Shown here: piece by piece, positions 35,301 to 46,130 of the stretch
Position numbering within the stretch: position 1 is the stretch's first letter
Layout of the letters: every line of letters begins with the position of its first letter
Source of the DNA: Dimargaris cristalligena
Taxonomy: Eukaryota > Kickxellomycota > Dimargaritomycetes > Dimargaritales > Dimargaritaceae
DNA length: 64,000 bases
Assembly (NCBI GenBank): GCA_027576995.1
Contig: JANBQC010000054.1
Location: 1 to 64,000, forward strand
Direction: 5' to 3'
Program-made: the position numbers and the translations under genes
The notes under the pieces: model-generated
What the model was told of the DNA's origin: nothing
The model's database searches: none
What the model saw: the letters and a program-made list of their open reading frames with translations, nothing else

Positions 35301-35447
35301 TTTGGTCGAGGCAGTTGGCAAGATCTGGACCTGTTTTTACTTGACCTGAGTATTTCCACCTTGCCTACAAATCAACTGCCGAGCTCCATTGCCGAAACGA
35401 CATCCCAGCTTACTGTTGATTCGGCTACTTCCTCCACGGCCACCTGA
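32316..35447 (+). CDS. KAR9: KAR9-like spindle-positioning protein
   Basis: The protein has 1043 residues in one exon, with a strong start context (GCCGGATGG). Residues ~70-490 are helical with the layout of the Kar9 family: LPQMLDNFGSG, DWKIINLNFGHIKKQLLEA, an EDLRDHLELLKRRVISERWVYIF segment, then DKEVLKQRKPGLVRHYHDLQQ and a WYEVQEGLCHLEAELNHI helix. Family members link actin-based transport to microtubule plus ends for nuclear and spindle positioning. Residues ~520-890 are a basic Ser/Pro-rich region with two copies of SLLPRPKTP and many S/T-P sites, suited to microtubule or EB1-type binding and kinase control. A compact C-terminal domain (~895-1015) ends VFGRGSWQDLDLFLLD, resembling the end of a GAS2/GAR microtubule-binding domain; that is inference. 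The orthologue call is moderately sure. Confidence 0.75.
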   Translation: MASATSYASDSSVYEDALSAQGDTIDQVLALSPRLAPRPGAPEPPTATLGRLTRRSSVRRDSTKHASVSLPQMLDNFGSGAREVELWLEAAKVYLESIDIRAIPDSNRSCLEFAAMMKDFTPTMELLCELGDSIQSRIERIQASLPPDEQALRDQQANQAKVLLHRILADWKIINLNFGHIKKQLLEAQYADELYAAIYHMQTDIRQYVGSVEAFERQWTATHAPCVSPAHHHYTSESPAPVVATSKSFLGIATEKIQRQEDHALARLHQQVASFEPRLQHLRTRVSKFISIQLNHLLPTDSPFLTFQEFYDVVVREWEDLRDHLELLKRRVISERWVYIFEDLSAEIAADMNNLVHLVQDTRGDIIKVKSTASDSRDLRLGIEAVRSNFYQQRHRPLQTVTKLFRHLATSYDKEVLKQRKPGLVRHYHDLQQTWYEVQEGLCHLEAELNHIIGSPGSQPTSSVSSTDTDSVAILSTVGPLIRALEQYRISEEPNRQVVSPPLSPVSGPTSVADSSSPPGTLAPRKSAPTVPRSLLPRPKTPNTNGPPAPTPLTRKSFDASMGSSSRAVSSLEVRRCKTPSLLPRPKTPQRSRATSPSQGYPSQPVPALPIQQRMSPPGDRAKSRATTPVGPTTAYGSPTSLANRMLESPALPRATYTVTLRGKGGGATSSGSTSRSRTPGASSPAPATPSYTDTDSPAITVDGLTNMDVLLTRAKTPTNRLNGGRYSRLLVTPPVLPMSSQRLPRRSVSPTSFMAGLPRMGSPPLHAPMPSLGQALAQSSMTTPSRGPSGGTDRLPPRPRRTSITSSGSSTYSPRTKTPISGTTDRSLSSLILTPNSPQLPLGHLTRTTRQSGSPRIGPASASHRRPIGGAATDIGTGTRSTTEEPTSDILVALANLPQRVALDTKDSLDTAVAKVVAQSPVPISTYRIQTAKYYFGLHHNHELLDSANPGSSSEVGKLAHCRLRSSSLTRPGREPTASQRRSEITPSDCPVQVFGRGSWQDLDLFLLDLSISTLPTNQLPSSIAETTSQLTVDSATSSTAT

Positions 35448-36921
35448 ACCCCATACTTTTCCTCATGGGGGCTCCGCTTGGCCATCTTTCACCCCCCTCC
35501 TCTTTCAACTCACTCATTGGGGATTACCGACCAATATAGATGGATTTAGCAACTCTAGGCCAGCTTCCCTACGGGCCGCCCTCCCCTGGTCATTCGTTTT
35601 ATTATTATTTCGATTATTAAAAAATGCGCCATCTTGCTTCCTAGTTGATCACTCGCCCTTTTAATTCTAATATTGCCCGCATCTCTGGTTTTATTATTTC
35701 CACATTTTTGTCTTTTTATTTATCCTGGCGTGCTGCCAGATTGTTAACTGTCTCGAGTCATCCGCATATTGACGAAAACGCACCCTCCTGGGTAATTTTG
35801 TACCTCTATATTTGCTTTAACCAACTGTCACTCCCCCTTACTTATTCTCTCCATTATCCGTTCCTTTACCTCATTGTTATTCTCTCCATGTTTTTTTACT
35901 GTTATTTATTTTAAAATACCCTTTTTATTGTCCGACTTTTTTGTATATCCTTCTATCCTTGATGCCTTTTCCTTCTGTGTTACCCGTTCCCTTCTATTTA
36001 TTACCCTAGACTTTCCTGGCTCGATCGTTTTCTCCCTTGCATGCTAATCAAACCGCACCCTTATTATTTCCTTAATTCAAACATTATCATGCTCCCTATA
36101 CCCTATCACACCCCACCTTTCGTCGAGAACCTGCATGGCCAGTCTAATAAAAATATAACGATTCGTTCGACCCCTACCTCATTTTGTTAACTGGGATGGG
36201 GATTGAGAAGTATATTTATGTGTAGAGATCGTTAAGAAATTTAATCAGTTTTATGATTAGAAATATCATCAATTGGGCTAACCAGACCACAGACCTTTAT
36301 GCCTAGCGCTAGACTTTCCTAATAGTATTTTTTTTCCTACCCCGACTTTGACAAGCCATAGGAGAGGTATTGTCCGGGACTTGATAGGGCGCACATTTGC
36401 ATCCTTCCTTCCTTCGCATTGCTAATGTGAATTGATTCTGACAGCATTCCGGCTCATCCCGTTCTTATATCTAAGTGACCGCTCAATGCAGGCTAATTCC
36501 CACACCTATTATAGATTTTGTTACTTTGATAGCTTTCTTCATTCTTAGCAGCCCTTTCTTCCAATATATACACATATATATTCGCACTCATTTGTCCATT
36601 AGTCCGGGGTGCCTTTGACCAACCTACCCTCACCCATCCCACCCCTCCTGCTTGGCTCCGCCCGACGCTCCCCGATTCGCCAAAACGTTCGGAGGGTAAT
36701 TCATCTCGTTCCACCCGGGTCCGTGACGGAGAGTGACATTGTATGTGGTTAGTGGGTTAGTTATCTCGGGTTTCCTGATATTGCACGACTTGAACCAGTC
36801 GCCGCTTTCGAGTTCGCCTAATCTCGGCCCAACGCCACCTGGTAGTTCTATTATATTACACTTACCTCAGCCGGATCCCTTTACTCATTCGTCGGTGGGC
36901 CCTTGACCATCGGTCTGAATT
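35448..36921. other. Spacer between KAR9-like gene and UPF2
   Basis: AT-rich DNA without a supported gene. It should contain the KAR9-like 3' end and the UPF2 promoter. Confidence 0.5.
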
Positions 36922-39900
36922 ATGAATGGAACCGATACGACGATCCCCCCGTCGGGGTTGGCCAAACAGCTAAAATATTACGAAGACCTTCGTACAGTGG
37001 TTCTGGAAGCGTGGCAACATAAACCAGGTACGTCAAACTGTTCGGTAAAGGACCGGCTCCTTGAGCTGTTATTATTTGACTCGAGTTTATTTTGGGAGTA
37101 TATTAACGATAGTCATATTTTACTATTCAGCAAATAGTTTTATGGGACTCTCAGTCAGCTATCTAAAACTTTCTAGACCCGCCCAGAAAATGCCAATTAT
37201 ACTAACGCTATATCGTATATTAATGGTTTTCGTTGCACCCTCGCCCTGTTGGTGTCCTATACCGCGTATCTCAACCACGATCTAGTCCCCCCCGCCAACC
37301 TCGATGCTAACATCAAAAAGAACACCGGTTTCGTTAAAAAATGCAAAACCTCGCTGGCTGCCGATATGCACCCCCAACTCATCAAGGACATCCAGACCTT
37401 AAAGTTGGAGAAATATATTGGTGAGATTGTCGCGGCGCTCCTCGATGGCGGCCTAGCTCGGTGTAAAACCACGGCGGATATTGAGTCCGCGGTCGACGTG
37501 ATTGTGCAATTGCACGTCCGGTTCCCTGACACGTTTACTCCGCAGTTCATTCCGGCATTGGTGAAACAATTGACCGGACCCAGCCGGACCCAGTTGGCCG
37601 CGCTCTCCTCGGAACAGCGGGAACGGTTCGAAGTCCAACACCTACCCCGCCTCCGGGGCCTCCTCCGTGTTGCCGGCGAACTGTGGCTCGCCGGACTGTT
37701 CTTCGGGTTTGACGCCCGCTTACCGATGCTAACGGCGTTTGCAGAATTCAGCCGCCTCGAAGATAGTCTGATGGGCAAACCCGTATCACTGGAGGCGAAA
37801 ATCGGCCCCACGCAGGATTTGCTGGCCCAAGGGGCTGGGCCGGAATCCCGCAAGCATGGTATATTCCCATTGATTATGTACAACCTGTTGGTGGGCGATC
37901 AGCGCGACCACTTTTACGTTAGTCTTACCCTGGGGGTCGCCAAGGCCTTCCGGGGTCTTCTACGGGACTACAACACACAGGATTTTCCCCCGCTGCACCC
38001 CGAAGGCACTGTCCCCTTTGCGTTTGAGACCCTCGTCCACCAGCAGCGGGACACCGTGCTGCGGATCCTACGGGATTATTACGATTCCCTCGTGGCCAGC
38101 CAGGAGAAACACCAGCGGGCCATCCGTAAACTGGACCGTAAGAACCAGGCGCGGCTTCTGAACCGCGGATCGCTGACCGAAGAGGAAGAGCAGCACTACG
38201 CCAAATTGGTCAAGAGCCACGAGCGCGTCAAGGAATTCGTCCAGACTTTGGCGGATTCGCTGGGCTTTCCTCCGCCGCCTCCGGCTGAGGATGAGGTCGA
38301 CGAAGACGGTGCGGTGGATATTACCCTAGTCGGGCGTGAAGGGGGCTGGGGAGCCGAGGGGTTGGATGGTTTCGGGCCCAACGGCATATGGGAAGACGAA
38401 GATACCCGTGATTTCTACGAGAAGTTGATTGGGCTGAAGAACATGGTGCCCGGTATTTTCTTGGACGAAAAACAGCCCAATGGCAGTGGCGGTGGAAGTA
38501 GTGGTGGCGCTGTAAAGGGGAAAGAAAAGAGCGATACCCCAGCGAACCGTAGCAACACGGGGCCGGCTCCCACTAATAATCAGGGGGGTGGAGCTGCTCG
38601 CGACTCCGACGCGGAAGGCGAAAAGGGGGTTGCTGATTCCACCGAGCCCATCACCCTCGAGAGTCTGGACGATGTGCATGCGGACGGCGAACTCGATGCT
38701 CTGACCACCCAGGAGTTGGAATCGGCCCTGGATGGGGTGACCCTCGCCGACACCGACGGTCCCTCCTCTCAGTCGGCTTTACCGGTCTCCACGGGATCCA
38801 CTAACGGTGAGCCGATGGCGTCCCACCCGTCTTCCACTCCAACCACCGCCAGTGTATCCACTGAGCCTTTACCAGCTCGTCTTAAGACCTTCTTTGCCCA
38901 ACTTCCCACCCGCAGTAATCGCGAATTAATCGATCAGGCGGCCGTTGACTTCTGCTTCATGAACACTAAAGCGGCCCGCCGTAAGCTAGTGGAGGAACTT
39001 CTGGTGGTGCCCCGGGAACGTATCGATCTTATTCCCTACTATGCACGTCTGGTAGCCACCCTTCACCCCTATTTTCCCGACATTGGGCAGACTTTGACCA
39101 CCGCCCTAGAACAGCAGTTCCGCCGCCTTACTTACGCGCGCATCCGCAGTGACGGCGTGATCGGGTGGGTCGAACGCCGGATTCGCAACGTGCTGTACAT
39201 TGCCGAATTAACCAAATTCCAGGTGGCCCCCAAGCACCTGCCGCTGTACTGCTTCAAAACGTTGATCCAGGACTTCTCCAAGTACTCGGTCGAAGTGGCC
39301 TGTCGCGGTTTCCTGGAACCCGCCGGGCGGTACTTTTACCGCCGGCCTGAAACTCACGCCGTTATGGGACAGTTGTTGGAAATGACGAAGCGTAAGCGCC
39401 AGGCGATACCGTTGGACCCTCGCCTAACGGTGATGCTGGATAACGCCTACTACCAATGCAATCCGCCGTCCTCGGCCGCTGCGGCGGTCCGTCGTCGTAA
39501 ACCGCGTACCACCATGGAACTCTATATCCGCCACCTCCTGTACACCCGCGCTAACAAGGGTGAAGTGGAAACCGTCTTCCAACTCTTGCGTAAACTGGAC
39601 TGGGACGACCCTTTAGTGCTCGGGACTTTGTATTCCTCTTTTACACGTATCTGGAAAGTCCAATTCGGAAATATTGAGGTCATGGCCATGCTCCTGAGCG
39701 AACTCATGACCTACCACCCGGATTTGGGAGCGGTGGTGATTGACGACCTGTTGGAAGGTATCCGACTGGGGTTGGAACAGAATCTGTTCAAGCATAACCA
39801 GCGGCGACTGGCCCAGGTTAAATACCTCGGGGAACTTTACTTGTACCACGCCATCGAGAGTCACCTCATTTTCGATACGCTGTTCACGATCCTCGGATTC

Positions 39901-41640
39901 GGCCATGCGGACCCCCATCCCCACCCCTCGCGCGCACCGTCGCCGTTTGATCTCCCGCATGATCATTTCCGGACCCGCTTGTGTTGCCTGCTCCTTGACA
40001 CCTGTGGTCCGTCCCTGAGCCAAAGTGCCGACCCCTCCCATCGGGCACGTCTCGAAGCGTTCGTCACTCATCTGCAACTCTACGGACTGGCTAAACCGGG
40101 CCTACCCATTGAAATCCAGTTCCTTCTGGAAGATACCCTACAGCGGGTGTATCCGACCGAAGGGTTGGACGGGGGATTAGGCGCGGGGCCAACCTCCGCC
40201 TTCTTCCCGTCGAAAACCGGCCCGTTGAACCACCCTCTCTTGCGCCGGCGGCCGGTGCCCGTCCCGGCCCGGTTATTTGAAACCTACGACGAAGCGGCCG
40301 CCCATTACGAAGTCATCGTGGCCCGGGAGCTGAAGCGAGTGGCCCGGCAGCAGGCGCGCCAGGCGGCTAAGCAGCTGCAGCGGGGTGGGGATGGCGACGT
40401 TGGTGGTGTTCCTGGGTCTCAGGCGACGGGTTCGGCATCAGGATCGAACTCTCGCGACTCAGAGGCTGGGGGACACGATTCTAGCAACCGGAGTCTAAAT
40501 GGTCACGACACTGAATATACCGCTGGTACCGGCAAACCGAGTTTTACGGAGTCTCTCTTGGGATCTGATGAGGGTGAAGACAGGGATAAGGACGATAGTG
40601 ACGACGGCAACGATAACGACAATGATGGGGATGAAGAAGGGGAAGACCCTGCCCGACTTGACGAGGAAGACTTTGAGGCCTACGAGGATGAGGTATCAGA
40701 CAATGAGTACGAGCGTCTACGCCTGGAGGAGGAGCAAACCCAGCTTTACCTCCGCCAGCGTAAAGAGGAAGAGGCGGCCCGGCGCCAGGCCGAAGAAGCC
40801 GAATTCAACGAAGAGTACCGCCGGATGGTCAATGAAAGTTTGGAAGCCCGTAAATTGGAGAAACGGCCGACGACTCTGGAAGTGAATATTCCACTAGCTT
40901 TACGGGAGCGCCGGCTGCAATTGGAAGGCGAACCACCCTCCTACCCGTATTCCGCCGGTTCACCGCCCTTTAACTCCACCGACGCTGAATGGCCACAGTT
41001 AGCCGCCGGGGCGAACCGACCACCCACGGCTTCGTCCACGCCGACTTCGCCGGCCTCCACCAACGCCCCCACTGTAGCCGGCGGCCATCCGCCGAGCGGT
41101 AGTGGCCCCCACGGACCCGTTGCGTTCTATACCCTATTGACCAAAAAGGGTAACAAGCAGCAGCTCAAACAACTGAGTGTGCCGGTGAGCTCATCCCTCG
41201 TATCCAACACTTTATCTAAACAGCGCGCCGAACAGAAGGAAAAACAACAGCTTAAGGAGATTGTACTCAACTACGAGAAACAGGAATTGGAAAGCCAGCG
41301 ACGCGGTAAGTTCGAACTCTTTCGTATTAATGTTTATTTTCACGCCCGTTTTTATAAATGTCCTTTTAAAGAACGATTGCTGTTGTTGTTGATATGGCCG
41401 ATTTTGCGGAGTAGACTGGTGCCTCTAATTCAAAGACGGGCTGGGGGGGGGTGATCTAAACTGCGAACCCCAAATTACTAACCAATTTATGTCATCTATA
41501 CAATTGTTTTTCGTTCGATATGTTGCGCAACCGTGCTTAAATGCAAATGTTTTTATCCGATAGGCCTACGAAGCGAACTGACCCCCCGGGGCATTCAAGT
41601 GATTACCCAGCGACCCATTCGTACCCGCCGAAAGGGTTAG
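36922..41640 (+). CDS. NMD2: Nonsense-mediated mRNA decay factor UPF2
   Basis: This factor bridges UPF1 to UPF3 in nonsense-mediated mRNA decay, in the cytoplasm. Three exons, 36922-37027, 37286-41305 and 41564-41640, join in phase 1 over GT-AG introns of 258 bases each and give 1400 residues. Three MIF4G-type helical domains are recognisable: the first (~45-260) opens LDANIKKNTGFVKK, the second spans ~560-760, and the third (~777-981) holds RKLDWDD and QVKYLGELYLYHAIES. WEDEDTRDFYEKL sits at the usual point between domains 1 and 2. A long acidic tract (~1126-1180) precedes a charged helix (EEEAARRQAEEAEF) and the UPF1-binding end (FYTLLTKKGNKQQL, then KEIVLNYEKQE). Exon 3 adds a short basic tail, GIQVITQRPIRTRRKG. 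If intron 2 were retained, translation would run into an AT-rich, non-coding-like tail. Confidence 0.9.
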
Positions 41641-43253
41641 ATGGGGATATTATCATTGTGTGTTTTGATACACCTAGATTTTGCCCAGTTGATTTGATCG
41701 ACCATCTCCCATTCGGTTCACTCACGCACAAACACTCTCTGTACTAGCGCGCGTTGACAGTTGATTGTTAATTGGTAATCCGGGTCATTCCACGGCTCCA
41801 TTTTCAATTCTTCCAGTAGAACCTGTTTCGTGTTGTAGTTTCGGAACCCTGCTTTCCGAAGCGGTGATTTCCCTTGCTAACACGCTGTGGATGACTTATG
41901 TGCCGTTGGCTATTATCAATCCCATATCATTGCATAACACTCCTGTGTACGCGGCTTAATTTTACCACTGTCCATCCAAACCGAGCTGATTGAGTTCGAA
42001 GGATGCTAGGGGTAGAGCCTGTTGAGTGGTTCGAGTAATACGAATCACTTGCACGCCTACTGGTCGTCCGCTCTCTTTTTGTGGGGGTTTTTTTAATTAT
42101 TTTTATATGTTTTGCAATACTCGATTATTCATTTATATTTTTGGGCGGTTAAAATCCAACCATGGCCCACTTACTGTCTATCTCACTCGTCTGATGCGAG
42201 TCATTAAGGGTGTAGGCCCTAGCGAGATTTGTATTTTTTGACCAGCCTTTCATTTTGTTTTTATGACATTGCGATTAAACGAGGGTGTCGCACCATTGTT
42301 GTACTTTTTTTTTTTGCCTTAACCCCACTTTTTCAACTTTAAATTACCGCGGGCTTTTTATATATAATAGAACTATACATAAATGACTATAGTGATATTG
42401 ATTTACTTTATGGAAGTAGCTCTTCTCTGCGTTCTGGGAGTGGATATAAATTTTACCCGAGCCACCTATTCGATTGAATATGATACGCGGTATCTAGTAG
42501 TCAAATAATATATTCACCCGTAATGGGAATTGGCGACTATAGTCACCCCAAATCCAGCATCAAGGGACAGGCACGTAGTATTAAAGACTCGATAGGACAA
42601 TCTAACGATCAAAATTCACCATATATTCTCACCATAAACTAACACAATACTAACCCACCCCGCAGCGGGACTTTGCTATATACTATTTTCGTGGTGATCG
42701 AACAAAGGTAATATGTATAGCATTATATAAGGCGACAATAATAAAGATCTGGTCCAGTAAAATAGAACATAACTATAGATACTTGACTATGGGCCTAACT
42801 TTGCTAAGCCCCCGAAAGCATAGGGAGTCAGTTAGTTGCTCAAATTGAATTCACCAAACCTTGAACAGGGTGGTAATATATATTTCAATTGTAAGGATAG
42901 GACAATTACGACCAAGGTGCCTCTTTTTCCTTAATTTGCCACCCGAGTACTATCGTATCTCTAAGCGAAAGAGCTAGGCCATTTCCAACTGTTTCCAGCA
43001 TTAATCCACCACATTAGAAGAGCGGGTGGGGATCTTCTTTTGACCTTGATTATTTATTATTGAGACGCTGAAATCGCCGGGTAAATGGCAGGAGAGAGTG
43101 CAAAGCTAAGATGGGACAATCGAGAAGCTGCAAGTCAACGACAAATGTAATAAAGCGATATAAAGTGTAGGGTTGTTCATTTAAAGTGAAAACTGTCCAT
43201 GATTTAGTGAAGGGCGCGGAACACGTCATAAATGGCTAAAGCACAGTGGAGGA
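41641..43253. other. Spacer between UPF2 and the NmrA-like pseudogene
   Basis: AT-rich with T-rich runs near 42080-42360. No gene is supported on either strand. Confidence 0.5.
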
Positions 43254-44294
43254 TTAGTCCTGGGGCTTGAAATCCTTCTCATTGTGCTGGAAGAATTGTT
43301 TAATAGTAGCGGGCTTGTGACCTAGCATCTACTCGAGGTCCTTGGTTACCTCATTCATGTAGCCCTTATTGATGTGCGCGAAGATATTGAGCATACACTC
43401 GATCTCCTCCTCATCCAAGTAGCTGTGTTCATCGAGGTAATGCTCGAGCTCGTCCATGGAAATGCACTTGAACTCGAACTTGGTGCCCAGGGCACTACTG
43501 GCCACCTCAGCGATACATTTACCGATCACCTTCTCAGGGCCTGTTACGCAAATGATGTGGGCTTTGCTCTCCGACATCCAGTCCTGGTACTCGTCAACGG
43601 CGGGAAAATCAGAAGTATGGTGGTCGCCTTGCCTCTTCAGGTACTTACTCATAAAGAGCATGTACCCAGTAGCCAGGTCGAACATGATCATAGGGACAAA
43701 CTTGTGGTCCTTAATCAGTAGGGAACCTGTCCCTCACCCTGGATACGGTCCTGGAAGAAGTATAAATGCTCCATGGGCAGGGTCATCCGGAGGACCAGGC
43801 CGTGCATCTGGTGACCACGGTGCAGGGTCATGGTCGCCTTCCTTGATGCACTCCTTGAACATCTTCTCCATGTTGCAGACCATTTTGAGGCCAGGTCTCT
43901 CGGCCTTGTCGATATTAAGTACCGACAGCATGATTAGACACCGCGCCTGGACTTCCTTGGCGCACTCCAGGAAGCACTTCCACAGTTTGGGGACGTGCTG
44001 TTCGCTGGACTGGGAGAAGTGCTGATAGACAGGCACCAGGACCATAGCGTCAGCCTCCTTGAAGTACTTGCCCATGTCGTCCATGTGGCCCTTGAAGTAT
44101 GTGAACAAGTGCACGCGGTCCTCCTTGCGGAGCATCTTGGCCCACTCGCGGTGCTTGTCGGTCACACCACAGTATATTTTTTCGATGCAGTCGCGGGCCT
44201 TGCCGTGCTATAGCCCGTAGCAGAAGCTGGAGCCGATCCACTGGTCACAGGAGGTGACACATAGGGTGATTATGTTGGAGCGGAGGCAGGCCAT
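43254..44294 (-). pseudogene. Broken paralogue of the NmrA-like gene
   Basis: It aligns end to end with the intact gene at 514-1539: start MACLRSN at 44294, the same KEDRVHLF, WKCFLECAKEVQ and MFDLATGYM segments, and the same final FKPQD and stop. Four lesions break it. A TAG at 44208-44210 replaces a leucine codon after the first 28 residues. A one-base insertion near 43820-43840 shifts the frame in the His-rich segment. A one-base deletion near 43718-43736 restores the frame. A TAG at 43329-43331 replaces a lysine codon near the end. Amino-acid similarity between lesions remains high, so the copy is fairly young or was recently under constraint. Its TATA-like box is intact (44447-44456), so it may still be transcribed. 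Sequencing error is unlikely to explain all four lesions. Confidence 0.88.
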
Positions 44295-44446
44295 GATGGT
44301 GTTTGTGGAACAAGTAGGATGCGAAAGAGAGAAGTTGTTAAAGAAGCAGGGTTGGGATTAGAAGTGTCAGAGGGAATGGGGTGTGCCAAGATAATGCGAC
44401 AATGACTCAAGTTGGACTGCAGAATCCATTGAGGAAGGTAGGGGCA

Positions 44447-44456
44447 GGCTTTTATA
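44447..44456 (-). promoter_or_regulatory. TATA box of the NmrA-like pseudogene
   Basis: The minus strand reads TATAAAAGCC about 153 bases before the original ATG, matching the box upstream of the intact copy. Confidence 0.55.
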
Positions 44457-44709
44457 TGATCGTCATTTAGCTTCTTTCAAAGCCAGGAAATGTGGACCCA
44501 CTTCCACCAATATGCTCCACGCGAGTGATAAAAGGATGCTTTGCCTATGGAATCAAAGATTAAATTACTGTTGCAGAGCCCAGTTACGTTCCCAGCATCT
44601 CCAAATATATATCACACTGAGATTTTTAATAAATGGGCGGGAGTGTATTATAATTACAGGGGGGTTTAAATGGCGTAGGATGTAGTTAAGAGGTATCTAT
44701 AGTGTAGTC

Positions 44710-44725
44710 GGGGGGGGGGGGGGGG
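44710..44725. repeat. G homopolymer (16 bases)
   Basis: A run of sixteen G residues lies immediately before the duplicated sequence that flanks the gap; such runs commonly stop sequencing and assembly. Confidence 0.9.
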
Positions 44726-44726
44726 T

Positions 44727-44781
44727 GTCGAAGGGGGGTGAGTAAAAACCGAATTGAAAGCGGTTTATAATAAATTTATAG
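44727..44781 (+). repeat. Left copy of the 55-base duplication flanking the gap
   Basis: It begins GTCGAAGGGGGGTGAGTA and repeats at 44881-44935 with scattered substitutions and no indel. The copies most likely represent one genomic locus read twice at two contig ends. Confidence 0.7.
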
Positions 44782-44791
44782 NNNNNNNNNN
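44782..44791. other. Assembly gap (10 N)
   Basis: Ten consecutive N bases. The true gap length is unknown and may be zero or negative because the flanks repeat. Confidence 0.99.
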
Positions 44792-44847
44792 CGTCCTAAT
44801 CCCCACCCCCACGCCCGCAGACACGGGGCCTCCACACACCCCCCCAC

Positions 44848-44872
44848 CGCCCCGCCCCCGGGGGGCGGGGGC
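44848..44872. repeat. GC-only inverted repeat beside the gap
   Basis: A near-palindromic stretch made only of C and G (CGCCCCGCCCCC then its complement) could form a hairpin. It may also be low-quality sequence at a contig end. Confidence 0.5.
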
Positions 44873-44880
44873 GCCCCCCC

Positions 44881-44935
44881 GTCGAAGGGAGGTGAGTACA
44901 CACCGTCTTGAAAGCGGTGTATAATCATTTTAGAG
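44881..44935 (+). repeat. Right copy of the 55-base duplication flanking the gap
   Basis: It matches 44727-44781 in about 46 of 55 positions. Several differences turn A or T in the left copy into C or G here. Confidence 0.7.
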
Positions 44936-46077
44936 GTAAATATTGGTAGTAATTAGCGTCTGCGTCCTACTCCGGCCTGAGTAGTGTGCCGGACTGCTTC
45001 AAGGTTCTAACTGGAAACATTAACGAAATAATTCAATCCTATCGAAATATGTCAGTATTCAGCAATCGCACTATGCTCTCAGTGGAGACGGGCAATATTG
45101 TCATTAGAATACACAATACGACAAAAGGAATTAAACCGTCAGAAACAAAGAAATGGTAGCCAGTGGTGCGTGGGAATTGGGCCTTAACTGCCTATAGTAG
45201 ATAATGAATCCCGACATTAGTAATAGTAGGGATATGTAAGCGATGAAAACGCGTTCCTCCACTGGATCTTTTCTCAGGGGTGATATTAAGACCAACGACA
45301 CTGCTCTGCTAGATAACGGGGTGCTACCCCTAATGGTAGAAGTGCAGCTACCCTTTAGTGTAAACCACAGACTGTTTCGATTTGGGGGAAGGCACCGACT
45401 TGGACAACAGCCCCAATGGTACACAAACCAGTGTCTAATCGGATTCTATTGTTGCTATATGTAGTATCGCTTTGTTGTCTTTTTCGCAGTTGAAAATATA
45501 TCTGCATTTAGAATTCACATCCCCAACGCCACTGGGCGCATTGGGTCAAACCCGTCTGTAAGGTACACAGACCTTCCCGCTTCGGTTATGGTGAAGGTAG
45601 AAAGTCGTACATTTGGTGATGCACCAGTGACCCCGCTATCTATAGGATGAGACCAGTGTGTGCGCTGGAGTTGGCGGATTTCTTCCAAGCAGCTGTTATC
45701 CAGGAGGCATGTTAGACAGCGTTCGAAGGGATGCTATATATAAATACACGCAAATTATATAAACTGATAGTATTTCAGAGAAGCACCACGTGAAATAATC
45801 TAATTCATAGTTCATACCAAACGAAATAAGGAAGAAGTAGCGGGAGTGTCTTGCAAAGCTGCGATGGTAGACCAATGTGTAGAACTTAACGAAGTACCGG
45901 ATACTGATGCCGCTCGGAAAAATAGTTATGCTGGTTTTCGTCTAGGATTTGCGTCGCCACAGGGCTTTTCAAGTATTTAAATTACAAGTATAGTATTTAC
46001 GGGGACCGATCCTGGTATACAATATCGGGGGGGGGGGGCTAATAATGGGTTACCATTGTCTTTTTACTTTAACACAG

Positions 46078-46130
46078 GTATATATTCGGATATACATTGA
46101 TTCCAAATCATTGACACAGTACTACCATCC
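46078..46130 (+). repeat. Dispersed 53-base repeat, copy 1
   Basis: It matches 53299-53351 at 42 of 53 positions without gaps (for example GTATATATTCGGATAT and CAGTACT-CCATCC). Both copies lie in spacer. Confidence 0.5.

Noticed and set aside
41306..41454. Read-through tail of UPF2 past the GTAAGT site
   Set aside because: The residues (RINVYFHARFYK and on) come from AT-rich intron-like sequence, and a phase-matched acceptor with host-like codons lies downstream.
44050..44241. Other-frame ORFs inside the NmrA-like copies
   Set aside because: They are shadows of the GC-rich coding frame; the alignment between the two copies follows the NmrA-like frame.
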